Source: Cokeromyces recurvatus (Eukaryota; Mucoromycota; Mucoromycetes; Mucorales; Mucoraceae). From it: 64,000 nt of DNA. The position numbers and the translations under genes were made by a program. Numbering within the stretch: the stretch's first letter is position 1; each line of letters opens with the position of its first letter. Below are positions 9,521 through 25,000 of this stretch, in pieces. The notes beneath the pieces are model-generated. The model had not been told where the DNA came from and made no database searches. It was given only the letters and a program-made list of their open reading frames with translations. Where the stretch lies: positions 685,501 to 749,500 of the forward strand of contig NW_026251391.1 in assembly GCF_025118155.1 (NCBI RefSeq), given 5' to 3'.

Positions 9521-10451
9521 AATTACATATCTAATCATTCGGTTTTAGTATGAAAATGCATTAAAGAAATTATATAATAACAAGGATGCTAATCTTTTAT
9601 TATGTCTTGCAAGAGCACAATATATTCTTTCCAAGCAAGACAAAGACCCAGAAACAATGTATGGAGCTTTAAAGAACACTGAAAAAGCATTACATATCAA
9701 CCCATCTGATAAAACAACTTATTATAACTTGGCACTTGTCCAGCAATCTTATGCACAACAAATTTCTGATTTGCCTCAAGAACAACGTAGTTCGCATGAT
9801 ATCCGTAAAGCATTAAGTTGTCTCGAATGTGGCCAACGTACGTTCCATATGCTTGTGAATGTGAAAGAACATACATTATATGATAAAAAGATTACAGAAC
9901 AACGTGAACGTTATGGTGAAACTTTGCGTGTTCAACTAGATAGAAAGTTGACTGAACAAATCAATTTTGAACAAAGTAAAGAAGAGAAATTAAATAAAGC
10001 ACGAAAGAAGCGTGAAGCAGAACGTGAAAGATTAAAAAAAGCTGAAGAAGAGAAACAAAGATTACGACAATTAGAGATGGAAAGAATGGAAGAAGAACGT
10101 CGTCGACTTATGGAAAAAGTACGTGAAGATAACTTATTAATGGCAACTCAACAATTACAAGATGAGGATTATGAAGAAGAAAAGAAGAATAAAAAGCGTT
10201 CAAGAAAGAGAAAAGAACGTGATGAGGATGAAGAAGGAGAAGAAGAAGAAGAAGAAGGAGGAAAAAGAAGAAGAAATAATGATGAATATGAAGAAGAAGA
10301 AGATGAATATGAAAAGCTTTTGAATAAAAAGGATAAAAAGGTAAATAAATTTGACTTTATATATAAATTGTACTAATCACAATAATATCAGCAATATCGT
10401 AGTAAACGTATCATTGAAGATTCAGACGAAGAAGATGCTGATGGATTCTAA
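6857..10451 (+). CDS. CTR9: CTR9, TPR scaffold of the Paf1 transcription elongation complex
   Basis: Eight exons: 6857-7033, 7122-7188, 7274-7956, 8012-8435, 8518-8832, 8935-9443, 9549-10340, 10392-10451. They join in frame to 1008 residues, the usual Ctr9 size. The start MASTSFESSYGTRSKTIEVPL is a typical Ctr9 N-terminus. Residues about 80-800 are TPR helices, for example ALYQIARAHHQMQEFENAYNYY and SQALELNPKHVLAQFGLGQMQ. The tail from about 830 is a charged coiled coil rich in E, R and K, ending in an acidic SDEEDADGF. Ctr9 holds the Paf1 complex on RNA polymerase II during elongation and histone modification. The intron between 9443 and 9549 contains a T-run of over 50 bases. Upstream, 6799-6829 is also poly-T. 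Confidence 0.93.
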
Positions 10452-10658
10452 AACTAATTGGATAAATATTAAAATGAGAGATTCTGTAAAATAAGCTTGT
10501 TAAAGAAGTGTTTATATACAAAATAGCTTAGTGTTATATAAAAATGACTTTTAATTACTATTTTTTTTTTCATTATACAATAAATACAGAATAAATGCCT
10601 TTTGTGTGTGTGTGTGTGTGTGTGTGAGGATGTTTGTTATACAATAAAGTGAATTATA

Positions 10659-13226
<2,568 letters not shown>

Positions 13227-14324
13227 TTTTTTTTAGTTAGTTAGTTAGAAAAGAAAAGGAAGAAAAAAGAAAAGAAAAAAAAAAAAAAAAAAAAGGAAAG
13301 AAAAGTTGTACAGTGCGTATGATCCCAATTGGCAGATTTCAAAAAATCAATCAGCGGAATTTCAACTTTTATTTTTTTTTTCGTAATCAATAAGCATATT
13401 GAAAGTTTTCCAATCAGCAGTATTGAGCGGGTTCCTGAAATCCAAACAGCAGCCGACTTTTACCTTTCAATACCATTTTAAATAATAAGAATATATTTTC
13501 ATTAAAAAAAAAAAAATAGTCAAGGCAGAATTACCACCGAACGAAAATGATGAGGAAGCCATGGAACTACATTATTGAAGAAGAGGATAATGAATTTAAT
13601 CGAAAAAATTGAACCAACAATTTAACGGAGTATAAAGAGGAAGCTAAACCTGTTCCAATTGAGGATGAAAATTTAGACAACAACAGAGTAGCGATAGCGT
13701 CTGAAAGGTCGAACAAATTATTAGCTGATGAGAAGCATGGAAGCAATAGTAACTATATAAATTATACAGACGGTCAGAAAATGTAGTTTGTATACTTTTT
13801 TTTTTTAATGCCTTTCAACTCGAGTTTCTTTCTTCAGCAGATAAATAATCAGTGTCGTATAGAAGATGATGAAAATCGGGTATTTGTTAGTAGTAGTGAT
13901 AGTTGCTCATATGCTGTACAATGGATAGCATTAGTTGGACTACTTAATATCATCTAATTGGATAGATTGACATTGATAATATCAATAAAGGACTTTAAGG
14001 AAACCTATTACGTCTTATATTCGTCTTATTCTCTAAACCTAAACAGATTCATACGTCAAATATCACGCTGTTGATTACTTGATAAGATTCTATTCACAAT
14101 AGCTTCATACAAAACCTGTTCTGAATATTAAGCGACATGTCGTACTTGAGAGGAAGAGCAGATTTTATGAAAACTGAGATCAAGCATGTCTATTTTTCTT
14201 TTCTTGAAAAGTGCTTTTATATATATCAAAAACTTGTTGTTTTTATTCCAATATCTTTGATTTATAATACTAAATAAATACATGTGTATAACTTTTCATA
14301 TTTTTTATTTTATTTTATTTTATT
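13227..14324. other. Intergenic stretch with an acidic coding-like relic
   Basis: 13618-13785 (+) is open and reads NNLTEYKEEAKPVPIEDENL, later SNYINYTDGQKM, then a stop. The tail is reminiscent of the YTD...R/K entry to the helix-turn-helix of Tc1-like transposases, so a transposon N-terminal relic is possible but weakly supported. The rest is AT-rich, with a poly-A near 13277. Confidence 0.4.
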
Positions 14325-16252
14325 TTAAATAAAGACGCAATGAACTGCTGCATTAGATAAACCAGCTTCTGAAATAGTTTGATCGAGAATATCAATTAAT
14401 TGTGTACGATTAAATACCAACTATTTAATATAAATGATGAATAACACATCTTCCATTTCTTTAATTTTTTTTTCTTTTTTTAGACTTATTTACCTCAAAT
14501 GACTGTTCTTTTGCATCAGACACCTCAGCTTTTATGAATTCAAACATGGATCTTACAGGATCAGTTTTTAGGAATCGTCTAATAATTCTACTACCGTCAC
14601 CCATTCTGAATTGAATACGCGTTGAATTTGTCATATCTGTTGGCTCTTCTCTTTTTATTGCTTTAATAGCATCAAATGCTGATCCTGCTTTTATTTCCTC
14701 TTTCTCTTCTTCTTCTTCTTTTATCTCCTCCTTTTTATCAACTTCATTATCATTATTACTCAATATAGGTGGTAATGCTGCTGTTTCATTTGACTGTTTA
14801 ATATTATTTAATGAGGCTGCAATAGCTGCATTCAATTGTTCTTCTTCACTCATCTCATTTATGTTCTAAATAATAAGCACAACAACATTTATACAAAACT
14901 CATATTTATCCATTTTTAATTACCTTTGATACTCTTGGTCGTTTCATGTTAGATAATGAACGTGAGCCAGTTGGACCGGATAGATTCTGTTCCAAGAATT
15001 CTGTTACATCCATCATAAAGTCTGTAGGTGTCAGTTCTGATTCCCAAAATTTCATACGTTCACCAGTTCGAGCATCAATAATAGCTACATGTGGATATTT
15101 ACTTATAGAATAAAGTGTATTATATCTTGTACCTTCACTACTTTTATTAGAATACTATATTATACATGAATAATTAATTTTCGTCTATAATAAAGGAAAA
15201 AGCGGAAAATCATACCTGAAGAAAGATGAATGATTCTCTAACAATATCTTTTACAAACGTATCACTCCATAAATCTCTATTTAAAACTTGACAAGCGAAT
15301 TCAGTTGGATCTTGTATATTAATCATTAGCCATTTATTCTTTTCTTTTGCTGTCTCTCTTGCCTAATAAAAACATATGAATATACAATGTATTTCCTTTG
15401 TTTTACGTTTATTTACTTTATATATTTATTTTACCTCTTCAAAACTACCACGAAACATGATATCAAATGGTGGTCGAAAGAGATCAGCTAGCCTTTTAGC
15501 TTTAGCAGTTGAAGGACTTGAAATAATACTTTCAGAAGGTGATCCAGAGATGGAACGGCTATATTCTACACAAGTTATAAGTGAATACGTAATGTTCTTG
15601 TATATCAATTATTATTATTATTTATTTATTTTATTTTATTTTATCTTTTTACCATCAGGTTGTAATCTGTTTAAAAAATCTGTTACAGATCCGGTAGTTG
15701 AATCACCTTGATTAAATACAGAAGGACGACTAATGCCCACTTTTTATTTTAATAGTTAATAAATGACATTATTAGATACATGTATACATATACATATATA
15801 CATAAATATATAACTTTGATTTACCTGGATCTCTTTGTGGCCATAAAGAGGGTGTATGATATATTCCACTTGGACTTCCACCAGTCAAGATGTCAGTCTT
15901 AGAAGCAATGGGCGCTCTCACTTCATTTTCTTTTTCCTGCATTTGTCTTGCAAGTTCTTCATCGCTCATTATATTGTCACCAGAAGTAGATCTTGGTACT
16001 GAGGAGCTACTACTATTGCTATGATTATGATGAGAGCTATTCGCTATATCTGCTCCTTCATTCTCTAAATATAATGTTACAGCTGTTTCGAAATGATTAT
16101 CGGCAATCTGTATGACACATATTTTTATTTAAATCAGTTAACATATTTCAACGCGTAATCAGAATATAAATCTATACTTCTAAAAATCTTTTAGCAACTT
16201 CTGTTGAGGCGCTTGTAATTTCACAAAATTTTACAATGTCTTGTTCATTCAT
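14325..16252 (-). CDS. UBA-UAS-UBX domain protein (UBXN7/Ubx5-like p97 adaptor)
   Basis: About eight exons. The start MNEQDIVKFCEITSAS leads into a UBA-like helix bundle (VAKRFLEIADNHFETAVTLY), a serine-rich linker and MSDEELARQMQEKE. A PPFDIMFRG segment introduces the UAS thioredoxin-like domain (KWLMINIQDPTEFACQVLNR, VAIIDARTGERMKFW). A UIM-like SEEEQLNAAIAASL and an acidic coiled segment follow. The C-terminal UBX domain begins IQFRMGDGSRIIRRF and ends AAVHCVFI. This order is that of UBXN7 and yeast Ubx5, which connect Cdc48/p97 to ubiquitylated substrates and cullin ligases. The UBX FP-loop is not an obvious FPR motif by eye. Domain order makes the call firm. Confidence 0.88.
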
Positions 16253-18889
16253 TTTATTCGACTACGAAGAAAAATATTGAAAAGAAACGAAAAGAAAGAA
16301 AGAAAGAAAGAAAAAAATAAAATAAAATAAAATAAAATAAACGAAAGCTAATTGAAAAAAAAAAAAAAATCTTTTATTTTTTCTTACTGCTGCATTTTAT
16401 CAAAATACTTGCATAACATTTTTCAAATACGTGTAAATGATAACGTTTTCCATTTATATGTTTTACCCTTATTCATTATATAATTTTTTTTTGAATTAAT
16501 ATACGCTGTTTCCTTGAAATACCCGGGACATTTATAAGATTGAAGCACATTCAGAGATGTACGAAATATCAAGAAATGATTTGCGCTCATTTTCCTTGAG
16601 TCAATTTCAAGTAAACCTACTGCCAAATCTTAGTTATTATTTTCTTGTACTAAAGCATTCGTTCTTCATGATTATTATTGCCCTCCTTTGTCTGTTCACT
16701 ATTTTACATCCATTTTTGTCTTTGTTTTATAATATAAGGAATTTAGTTTCTATTCTAATTCCTTTTTATCCAAGTCAAATCAAACAATAAATGAGGGAAC
16801 TAACGAAATAAAAAATCCTTTGAAGAGCAAGAAGGAGAAAGTGAAGGGTGCAAAGAGAGTGTAAATAACTGTTATGTGAGAGAAGAAGACACTCTATGAA
16901 TAATTGTTTAACATTGGATAATGTTAGAGGTATTAGCTTATTTTATAAGAGATAATAACTTGGCCCATATAGAATAGTACGGACAGAGAGCCATCTATAT
17001 ACCAATGTATAATGGAGCTATCATATCGAAACTTCTTACAAGTAAACAAAGAAAAGAAAAAAGACAGACAGACAGACAGACAGACAGAGGGCTTATCATT
17101 GTTTGTGATATCTATAAACATTGACTTTTATGTTATTTGATTCAAATGTGGGAAGGATATGATTAGGGTATCTACTTAGTAATCATGTTATTAGCCTATG
17201 TAAACATTGTGCTACGTGTTATGTAAAGTATTGAGAGCTAAAGGGTTAAATACAGTAAATCAACATAGAGAATTAGTACACTGTATTTCCATATTTGTCT
17301 AAATGCTTAAGCTTTATTTATAGAGGAAAGGAGATACATATTATCAACATATCGATATTGCTGTTATAGCTGAAGTCTTCATTAGGAATTATATATGAAC
17401 AGATTACATACTAATTTAGAGGTGTATAATTCTTTATTTAGCTAGATTGTTCTTATCTAAATTCTATTTCTATTGATTTCATTTACCTTACAGAATTATA
17501 TAAATGCTTTATTTTATTTGTATTAGTAAAAAAAAAAAGATTAATAAACTATGTAATATTTTCATAGCCTTGTTTTTTTTGATTATATATGAATATACAC
17601 TATTTATTTATTTATTTATTTCCTTTCTTTACCCCCCCTTTTTTTTACCAACTAAATCAGTTATAAATGTACTTGGAGAGCATTTTATGGCAATGATACT
17701 ACTTACTCGTTTTAAGTGCGACTATCATTGCAAAGCACAGTGTTTAATTAACTATAGTCTAGCTTTATGTATGTATACATAAAGACTCTTGTGATTGATG
17801 ACTATAGCTGATATTAGATTTATAGTGGCAAGATAATTTGAAGTGCAGTAGTACATTTTAGCATTGGAGATTATCATATGCAGCTTATATACAGTACTTG
17901 ACTTGAATTTTTAGATATCCTTTCTTTTCTCTCTCTCTCTTTCTTTTTCTTTTTTTTTTTTTTTTTTTTTTTCGAGAACTTTATGAAAATTGAAATTTTT
18001 GTAACTTTATGTTTCTATAAGCTAAAACAGTCAACTCTCTTTAAGTTGTCTGAATATGGCATAGTATTATTTCATACATTGTGGAGAAATAGCAAAAGTG
18101 CATAGAGGATAGTAAAATAGATATATTTAAATGATATTGTAATTACTTTGTGTTCTATTTTTATTATGCATAAATCCGGACACACTATTTATATAGATTA
18201 TAATTATCAGGCGGAAATAATACAAGTATTGAGAAGCACGGGTAAAGACAATATATTTAATGTTTATTGCTAACATTTCATTATATGAACGGTATATACA
18301 TTTGAATAATATTAGTCAAACTTGACCCATTGCTTATATTAATTGAATCTTTTAAAAATCAAGTAGTTCTATTGTATAATAGTATATTATCTATTTACAG
18401 CTTTTTTTTTCGGACTTGACTGTTTTTCTCTGCACTGTTTCTCTTTGACCTATTTAAGTAAAATAGATTATGCATTGTAAGATATCTTATGCTAATTGGT
18501 AATATGAGTACAATGTCATACGATAAATAAGTAAAGTGTATTGCTTATAAAAATAAAAAAAAATAAAAAACCTAGTTATACGCCTGTATTCACGATAAAT
18601 ATATCTAAAAAAAGTAAGAAAGACAGCAATGGCCAATGAAATACATTTAAAAAAAATAATAATCCTGTGATCATCTTCACATGAAAAAAACCTGTCTAAA
18701 AAGTATCTCCATATAATAATAGGCAGATTTAACGTATATTATTCTTTTTTTTTCTATTCCTTTTTTTTTTCTTTTTCTATTCGTATTGTCTACAAAATGA
18801 TAGATACATATAGTGGTATTCAAATACTCTTTACTATAATAACAAAAGTATTCTTTCGCGAAATTAAAATAAGGTAATACTCGCAAAAT
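16253..18889. other. 2.6-kb intergenic region without supported genes
   Basis: Simple repeats occur: (AAAT)n near 16316-16340, a GACA/CAGA run at about 17064-17090, and T-rich tracts near 17941-17972. Open frames here are short, rich in F, I, Y and L, and lack splice or domain support. I see no tRNA-like cloverleaf. Confidence 0.6.
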
Positions 18890-21227
18890 ATGACTGTAAT
18901 ACGACTGTATTCATTATTTTATAGTGGCACTCATAATATACCTAAAGATGATCCATGTATCTTTATTGTTGCTCCTCATGCAAACCAGTAAGTTTTTTTT
19001 TTGTAAAATAGAAGAGAAAGGGGAGGGGGTTTCTTTTTCTTTTCTCTCTAAAGCAAGACTAATGTAAAATTCATTAGATTTGTTGATCCTGGTTTGGTCA
19101 TCATCTCCAATCCACGTCGTTTTTCTCCTCTAATGGCACAATCTTCATTTAAACGAAAAGTTATTGGAACTGTAGCTCGTTCATTAAAAGCAAGTAAGGT
19201 TATCTACATATAAATAATTTTTATTAGTAATATTTAATCTCTATTTTTTTTTTTTTTTTTAGTTCCTGTCATTCGTCCTCAAGATTTAGCAACAAGAGGA
19301 AACGGTCATCTTGTAGTTAATGAAGATAGTTTTATTTTGAACGGTAAAGATACAAGCTTCAAAACTCAAGTAGCTCCTCGAGATATCATTGTTATTTCAA
19401 AAGCGTTAAAGTATGAAGTAGCAGAAGTAAGGTCTGATACAGAATTAAAGTTGAAAACGGAGTTGACATCTGAAGCCAAGGAGCATATTCTTTTACATTC
19501 TGGTGCATTCAAAATCATTCCACATATTGATCAAAGCGTATTGTATGAAAAAGTACACGAAAGATTGAATAAAAATGAATCACTCGTTATTTTTCCTGAG
19601 GGCGGCAGTCATGATAGATCAGAGATGCTTCCTTTAAAAGGTAAAATTATATAAAATAAGCAGAGTAATGATGGTTTCATATATATTTATATATGTTTAT
19701 ATATACATGTATATATATATAAATTTTATAGCGGGCTTTGCTATTATGGCTTTAAGTGCAATGGCGGAAAATAAAGATCTTAACATTAAGATTGTTCCAG
19801 TTGGTAATAGATCTATTAATGATTTCAACTTTCTTATTCTTATTCTTATCATTAAACATACATTATACATTAGGGTTAAATTACTTTCATCCTCATCGAT
19901 TTAGATCTCGGGCAGTTGTTTCTTATGGAACACCTATATCAGTTGAACCTGAATTAGTAGAAAAATACAAGAAAGGCGGATCTGATAAGCACGAAGCCAT
20001 TTCAAAGTTATTACAAGAGGGACATGAGGGTCTTAAGAGTGTCACAGTAAATGCTCCAGATTATAATACTTTAATGGTAATGATAAACATCATAAACAGA
20101 AACAATTTTCACTCATATATAGATTTATTAGACTATTGCTACCGCACGTCGTTTGTATAAAACTGCATCAGATCACAAGTTGACGATTGATCAAGTAGTT
20201 GAATTGAACCGTCGATTTTTATTAGGATATAAATATTTTGAAAAGGATCCAAGATTAATTGATTTAGTTCAACGTATTAAAGCATACAACAATACCTTAA
20301 AATATTTTAAACTTCGCGATTATCAAGTAGCAAGTGCTGACTATACTACTTTTTCTGCTGCACCTACTTTATTACTTCGCATAATTCAATTTGCCTTTTT
20401 GGCTATTTTTGGTTTTCCATCGTAAGCATAAATATATATATATAAAATAGATATTATTCATAATCTAATCTGATTTAATCTAATCTATTTTTTATAATGT
20501 AGACTTTTGATTAATTCACCTATTATCATTATTGCCTTTGTGATTAGTCAGAAAAAACAAGAAGGTAATGATGATGATAGCTTAACTTGACTTACTTACT
20601 TATTATTATATATAGAGGCATTGGCAGGCTCCTTTGTTAAAATTGCAGGTCGTGATGTACTCGCAACTTGGAAAATATTGGTTACATTAGTTGGTATACC
20701 AATACTTTACGGTTTTTATTCATTTTTATTATTTGTTTATCTTTGGTTTAATGGCTATAAACATCCTTTCAGTCTCTCACTTCTCGTCTGGGTGGCCTTA
20801 CCTTTTATTCAGTATATATGTGTCTTGGTACTCGAACGTAGTATTGACATTTACATGTAAATATTATATATATATGTATAGTGTCAAGGTTATGTATAGT
20901 ATTCTAAATCCTTTTATAAATAGGTCATTAAATCCCCTCTTCATGTCTTTGTTTAATCCCCTCGGCTTTGCAGAACTATGTTCAACGCGAGAATTATTAT
21001 CAGAAAATATCACTAAATTTGTAGATGAAAATGGCTCTATTGCTTTAAGTGATTTCGATAATACTAAATTTGATAAATTAGAATTACATGAAAGAGTCAA
21101 ATCAAAACAGTCGTCGAAAGAGGATGAAATAAAGCCTTCTACTATTCAAAAATGGCTTGATGATAGACACTTTTTCAATTTCAGTAATGTCAGTAGTAGT
21201 GATTTATCTGATGACGAATTTTCTTAA
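18890..21227 (+). CDS. Glycerol-3-phosphate/dihydroxyacetone-phosphate acyltransferase (Sct1/Gpt2 type)
   Basis: Nine exons (18890-18987, 19078-19193, 19263-19640, 19732-19803, 19874-20076, 20132-20421, 20503-20564, 20616-20856, 20924-21227) join in frame to 587 residues. PlsC motifs are intact: APHANQFVDP (motif I variant), then LVIFPEGGSHDRSEMLPLKAGF and the IKIVPVGLNYFHPHRFRSR block. Hydrophobic segments at about 395-480 (ILVTLVGIPILYGFYSFLLF) are membrane spans, followed by an acidic serine-rich tail. It catalyses the first acylation in glycerolipid synthesis at the ER. The chosen ATG gives only about 15 residues before GTHNIPK, shorter than yeast Sct1, so an upstream exon with an N-terminal membrane segment may be missing. 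Confidence 0.9.
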
Positions 21228-22016
21228 AATCTAATTACAAATGCATCTATCCCTTTATCTTCTTCTATAAATAAAATAAGGTCATTTTTTACTTTTTTTT
21301 TTTTATGTTTTATCAAATAAAGGAGTCTCTTCCCGAATAATTCTTTAAATCATCAGAAATATAAACACATATCATTGAAAGACAGTAACAATTAAAAGTT
21401 GTTGATCTTCTACAGCTAAATATTCAGTGAAAGAAATTCATTCAATGCATTCATTAATCTTAACAGTTTTGTTTTATTGTTTTTTTTTTTTATCTATAGG
21501 TCCAAAATGGTTCTAATTACGGAGATTACAATGTTTATTTGTAAATCAGAATTACTCATTCTGGCTTGTTGGGAATGATGCAAGGATAAGAATATATTTC
21601 AATTAATTAGCATTGTCAATCTCATCGTACACCTACTTGTAATCTTTTTTTCTCTATTGCACACATCATAATTAACATGTACAATAAATTATGCAAATAT
21701 TAGTATTATTTCTTTCTTTTCATTGGATTTACAAAACTGTCGTCGGGGACATAAACTTTGGTGTTAAATCATTAGTAGAAAAAAAAAAAAAACTAATTTA
21801 ATTCCCTTTTTTTTTTGTACCTTTTTTTTTAGTTAGTTCATTCAGACATAGAAAATCTAATCAAGTTCATTAACAAGATTGAATTAGTAAAAGTTAAATA
21901 CATTAGCCTCGCCATAAGTATAAATAAGTCATACATAGTAAATATACATAGACCAAAAAAAAAAAAAAAGCTTTGCATATAATATATTCATTTTACTCTT
22001 TTGCCAAGGACAAATA
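21228..22016. other. Intergenic region between the acyltransferase and kinesin genes
   Basis: AT-rich with several T10-A12 runs; no gene seen. It must hold the terminator of the acyltransferase and the promoter of the kinesin gene, but no discrete element stands out. Confidence 0.5.
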
Positions 22017-25000
22017 ATGAGTGGTGGCAATATCAAAGTCGTTGTACGATGCCGACCGTTAAACTCTAGAGGTAAAATAGATCTATAGAATATGCTAGAT
22101 AATCTTTTATTCATTTATTTTATTTTATTTTTATTCATACTTGTGCATATATGTTTTCTTCATAGAACTTGCGCGTGGCGCTACCTGTTTAATTCGTATG
22201 GAAGGAAATCAAACGATTATCACAAAACCTGCAGGTCAGAAAACAAATCAAGATGCCGAAGATACGAAATCATTTACATTTGATAAATCGTATTGGTCAG
22301 CAAATAAATCTGACCCACATTATGCAGATCAAAATACAGTTTATAATGATTTGGGTGAAGATTTGTTAAACCATGCCTTTGATGGTTATAATTGTTGTAT
22401 TTTTGCATGTAAAAGCGTATATTTTTTTTAAAAAAAAACTAGTTATCGAGGAAGGTCTTGAGTGTGTGTTTTTTTTAAAAAAAAAATCTTTTTTCTTTTT
22501 TTTTCTTTTCTTATTGTAAATAGATGGTCAAACAGGTGCTGGTAAATCGTATTCAATGATGGGCTATGGTGACGATAAAGGCATCACACCAAAAACCTGT
22601 TGTGAATTATTTAATCGAATTACAGATAATACAGATCCTAACTTAACCTATCGAGTCGAAGTTTCATATATCGAAATTTACAATGAAAAAGTTCGCGACC
22701 TGTTAAATCCTAAAAATAAAGGAAATCTTAAGGTGCGTGAACATCCATCTTTAGGCCCTTATGTTGAAGATCTTTCTCGTTTAGTCGTTCGCTCATTTGA
22801 TGATATCAACGATTTGATGGATGAGGGTAATAAAGCTCGTACAGTTGCTGCAACAAATATGAATGAAACTTCTTCAAGATCACATGCTGTCTTTACATTA
22901 TTTTTGACTCAAGTTCGTATAGATGAAACAACAAAATTAGAAACAGAAAAAGTAGCCCGTATTAGGTAATTAATGATTATTGTTACTATTATTAAAGCTA
23001 AATATCTATATACATTACATATACATTTGATTTTATTATAATGTTCAAGCTTGGTTGATTTAGCTGGTAGTGAACGAGCAAATAGTACAGGTGCAACAGG
23101 TGCTAGATTGAAAGAAGGTGCAAACATCAATCGATCATTAACAACCCTAGGTAAAGTCATTTCTGGTTTAGCTGAACAATCCATATTGACTGAATCTACG
23201 AAAAGATCAGGCAAGAAAGGGAAAGATATCTTTATTCCCTATCGTGATTCAGTCTTAACATGGTTATTGAAGGACTCTTTGGGTGGTAATTCTAAAACTG
23301 CCATGATTGCTGCCATCTCTCCTGCTGATTATGATGAAACACTTAGTACACTTCGATATGCTGATCAGACAAAGAAAATTCAAAATAAGGCAGTTGTAAA
23401 TGAAGACCCAAATGCTAAAATGATTCGTGAATTAAAAGAAGAGCTTTCAACTCTACGAGAACGACTCAGAGTATATGCACCAGAAGCTGTTGAGGAGTTG
23501 GCATCCGTTTCTGGAATTCGTGATATCAGAATACAACAACCCCTCACTACTCGAAATAGGATGAATCAAGTCCTTACCTTCACTGATACTCAAGGCAACA
23601 CAAAAAAAATGTCCAAGCAAGAAATCGTCGATCAGCTACAATGTTCCGAAAAACTCTTGGCTAATTTAAACGAAACTTGGGAAGAGAAATTAAAACGTAC
23701 TGAAGAAATTCATCAGGAACGGGAGTTATCCTTAAAAGAACTTGGTATCACAATTGATAAAAACGAAATGGGGGTTTATATGCCAAAGACAATTCCTTTT
23801 ATTGTCAATTTAAATGAAGATCCTCTTATGTCTGAGTGTTTAATGTATCAAATTAAGTCTGGTAAAACTCGAGTTGGTAGGCAGGATGGCCAGCATTCAT
23901 GCGAAATTCGTCTTAGTGGAGCAAATGTTTACGATGAGCATTGTTGGTTTGAACAGGACCAAGATATCGTCACATTGTATCCAAGTCAAAATAAAGATGC
24001 GCTAACGATGGTCAATGGTATCCGCATTTATGAACCTCATCCTTTAAAGAATGGATATCGTATTATTCTAGGACATCATCATATTTTTCGATTTAATCAT
24101 CCTGAAGAAGTTAGGAAGGAACGTAGCAAGAACACTTCAAGGACTGATTTATGCTCACCACCGCCATTATCACCACCATCTCTATCAGATGACTGTGAGC
24201 TTGCTAATGATAAAGCAAGCAGTACTACATTATTTCACTCGGAAGTAATGGATTGGAATTTTGCGCGTTTAGAGGCACTACGTAATCATTATTCAACAGA
24301 AACTAATATCAGTGGTCTTAACGATGAAGAAATTGAGAAAATTTATGATGATATTGGTAGAATACGGAATTCAAGAAGGACAACACGTATTATAGACGAT
24401 GAAGATGATTCCTCCAGTAGTAAGAGTCTTTATCAACTATCGACATCGGCTACTATGGTAGATGATGGTAGTATCTGTACGGATATTACTGTTGTAGCTA
24501 CACAAGAAAAGATAATTCAAGACGCTAAAGAAAAACATCAACGAGAATTAAGTCTTCAGAAAAGTTTTTATGAGGCTCAAATCCATCGCATGTCATCCAT
24601 GCACCAAATATTGAATATACCTGTGTATTATACAGAACGACAAATAGAATTGATTCAGACATCTCTTCAACGATGGAAAGGTCTCCGATATGTCTCCATG
24701 GCTGAAGTTATTTTAACACATGCAGCTCTCTTGAAGGAAGCTAATATTATATCTCGCAAGTTAGAAAAGCAGATTATTTATCAGTTTACGATTATTGAAG
24801 AAAACTTTAGCCATTTAAAATCTTATTGGGAGGAAACCTCGAATCTTTCTTCATTTGACGAAGATGAAGAAGACAATACTGCTAATGCAACTACTTTCTT
24901 GCATTCTTCTTCTTCTTCTTCTTCTAAGCCCTGTATTGGTATTCGTGTTATTGATCATAAAAACCAATCCATTTATGTTTGGTCCATAGCAAAATTAAAG

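Noticed and set aside
17064..17090. Regular GACA repeats, considered as a CRISPR-like array
   Set aside because: Four-base unit without spacers; an ordinary microsatellite in a eukaryotic genome.
17504..17782. 92-codon hydrophobic open frame
   Set aside because: Composed of F, I, Y and L from T-rich DNA, with no splice support, domain or neighbour logic.
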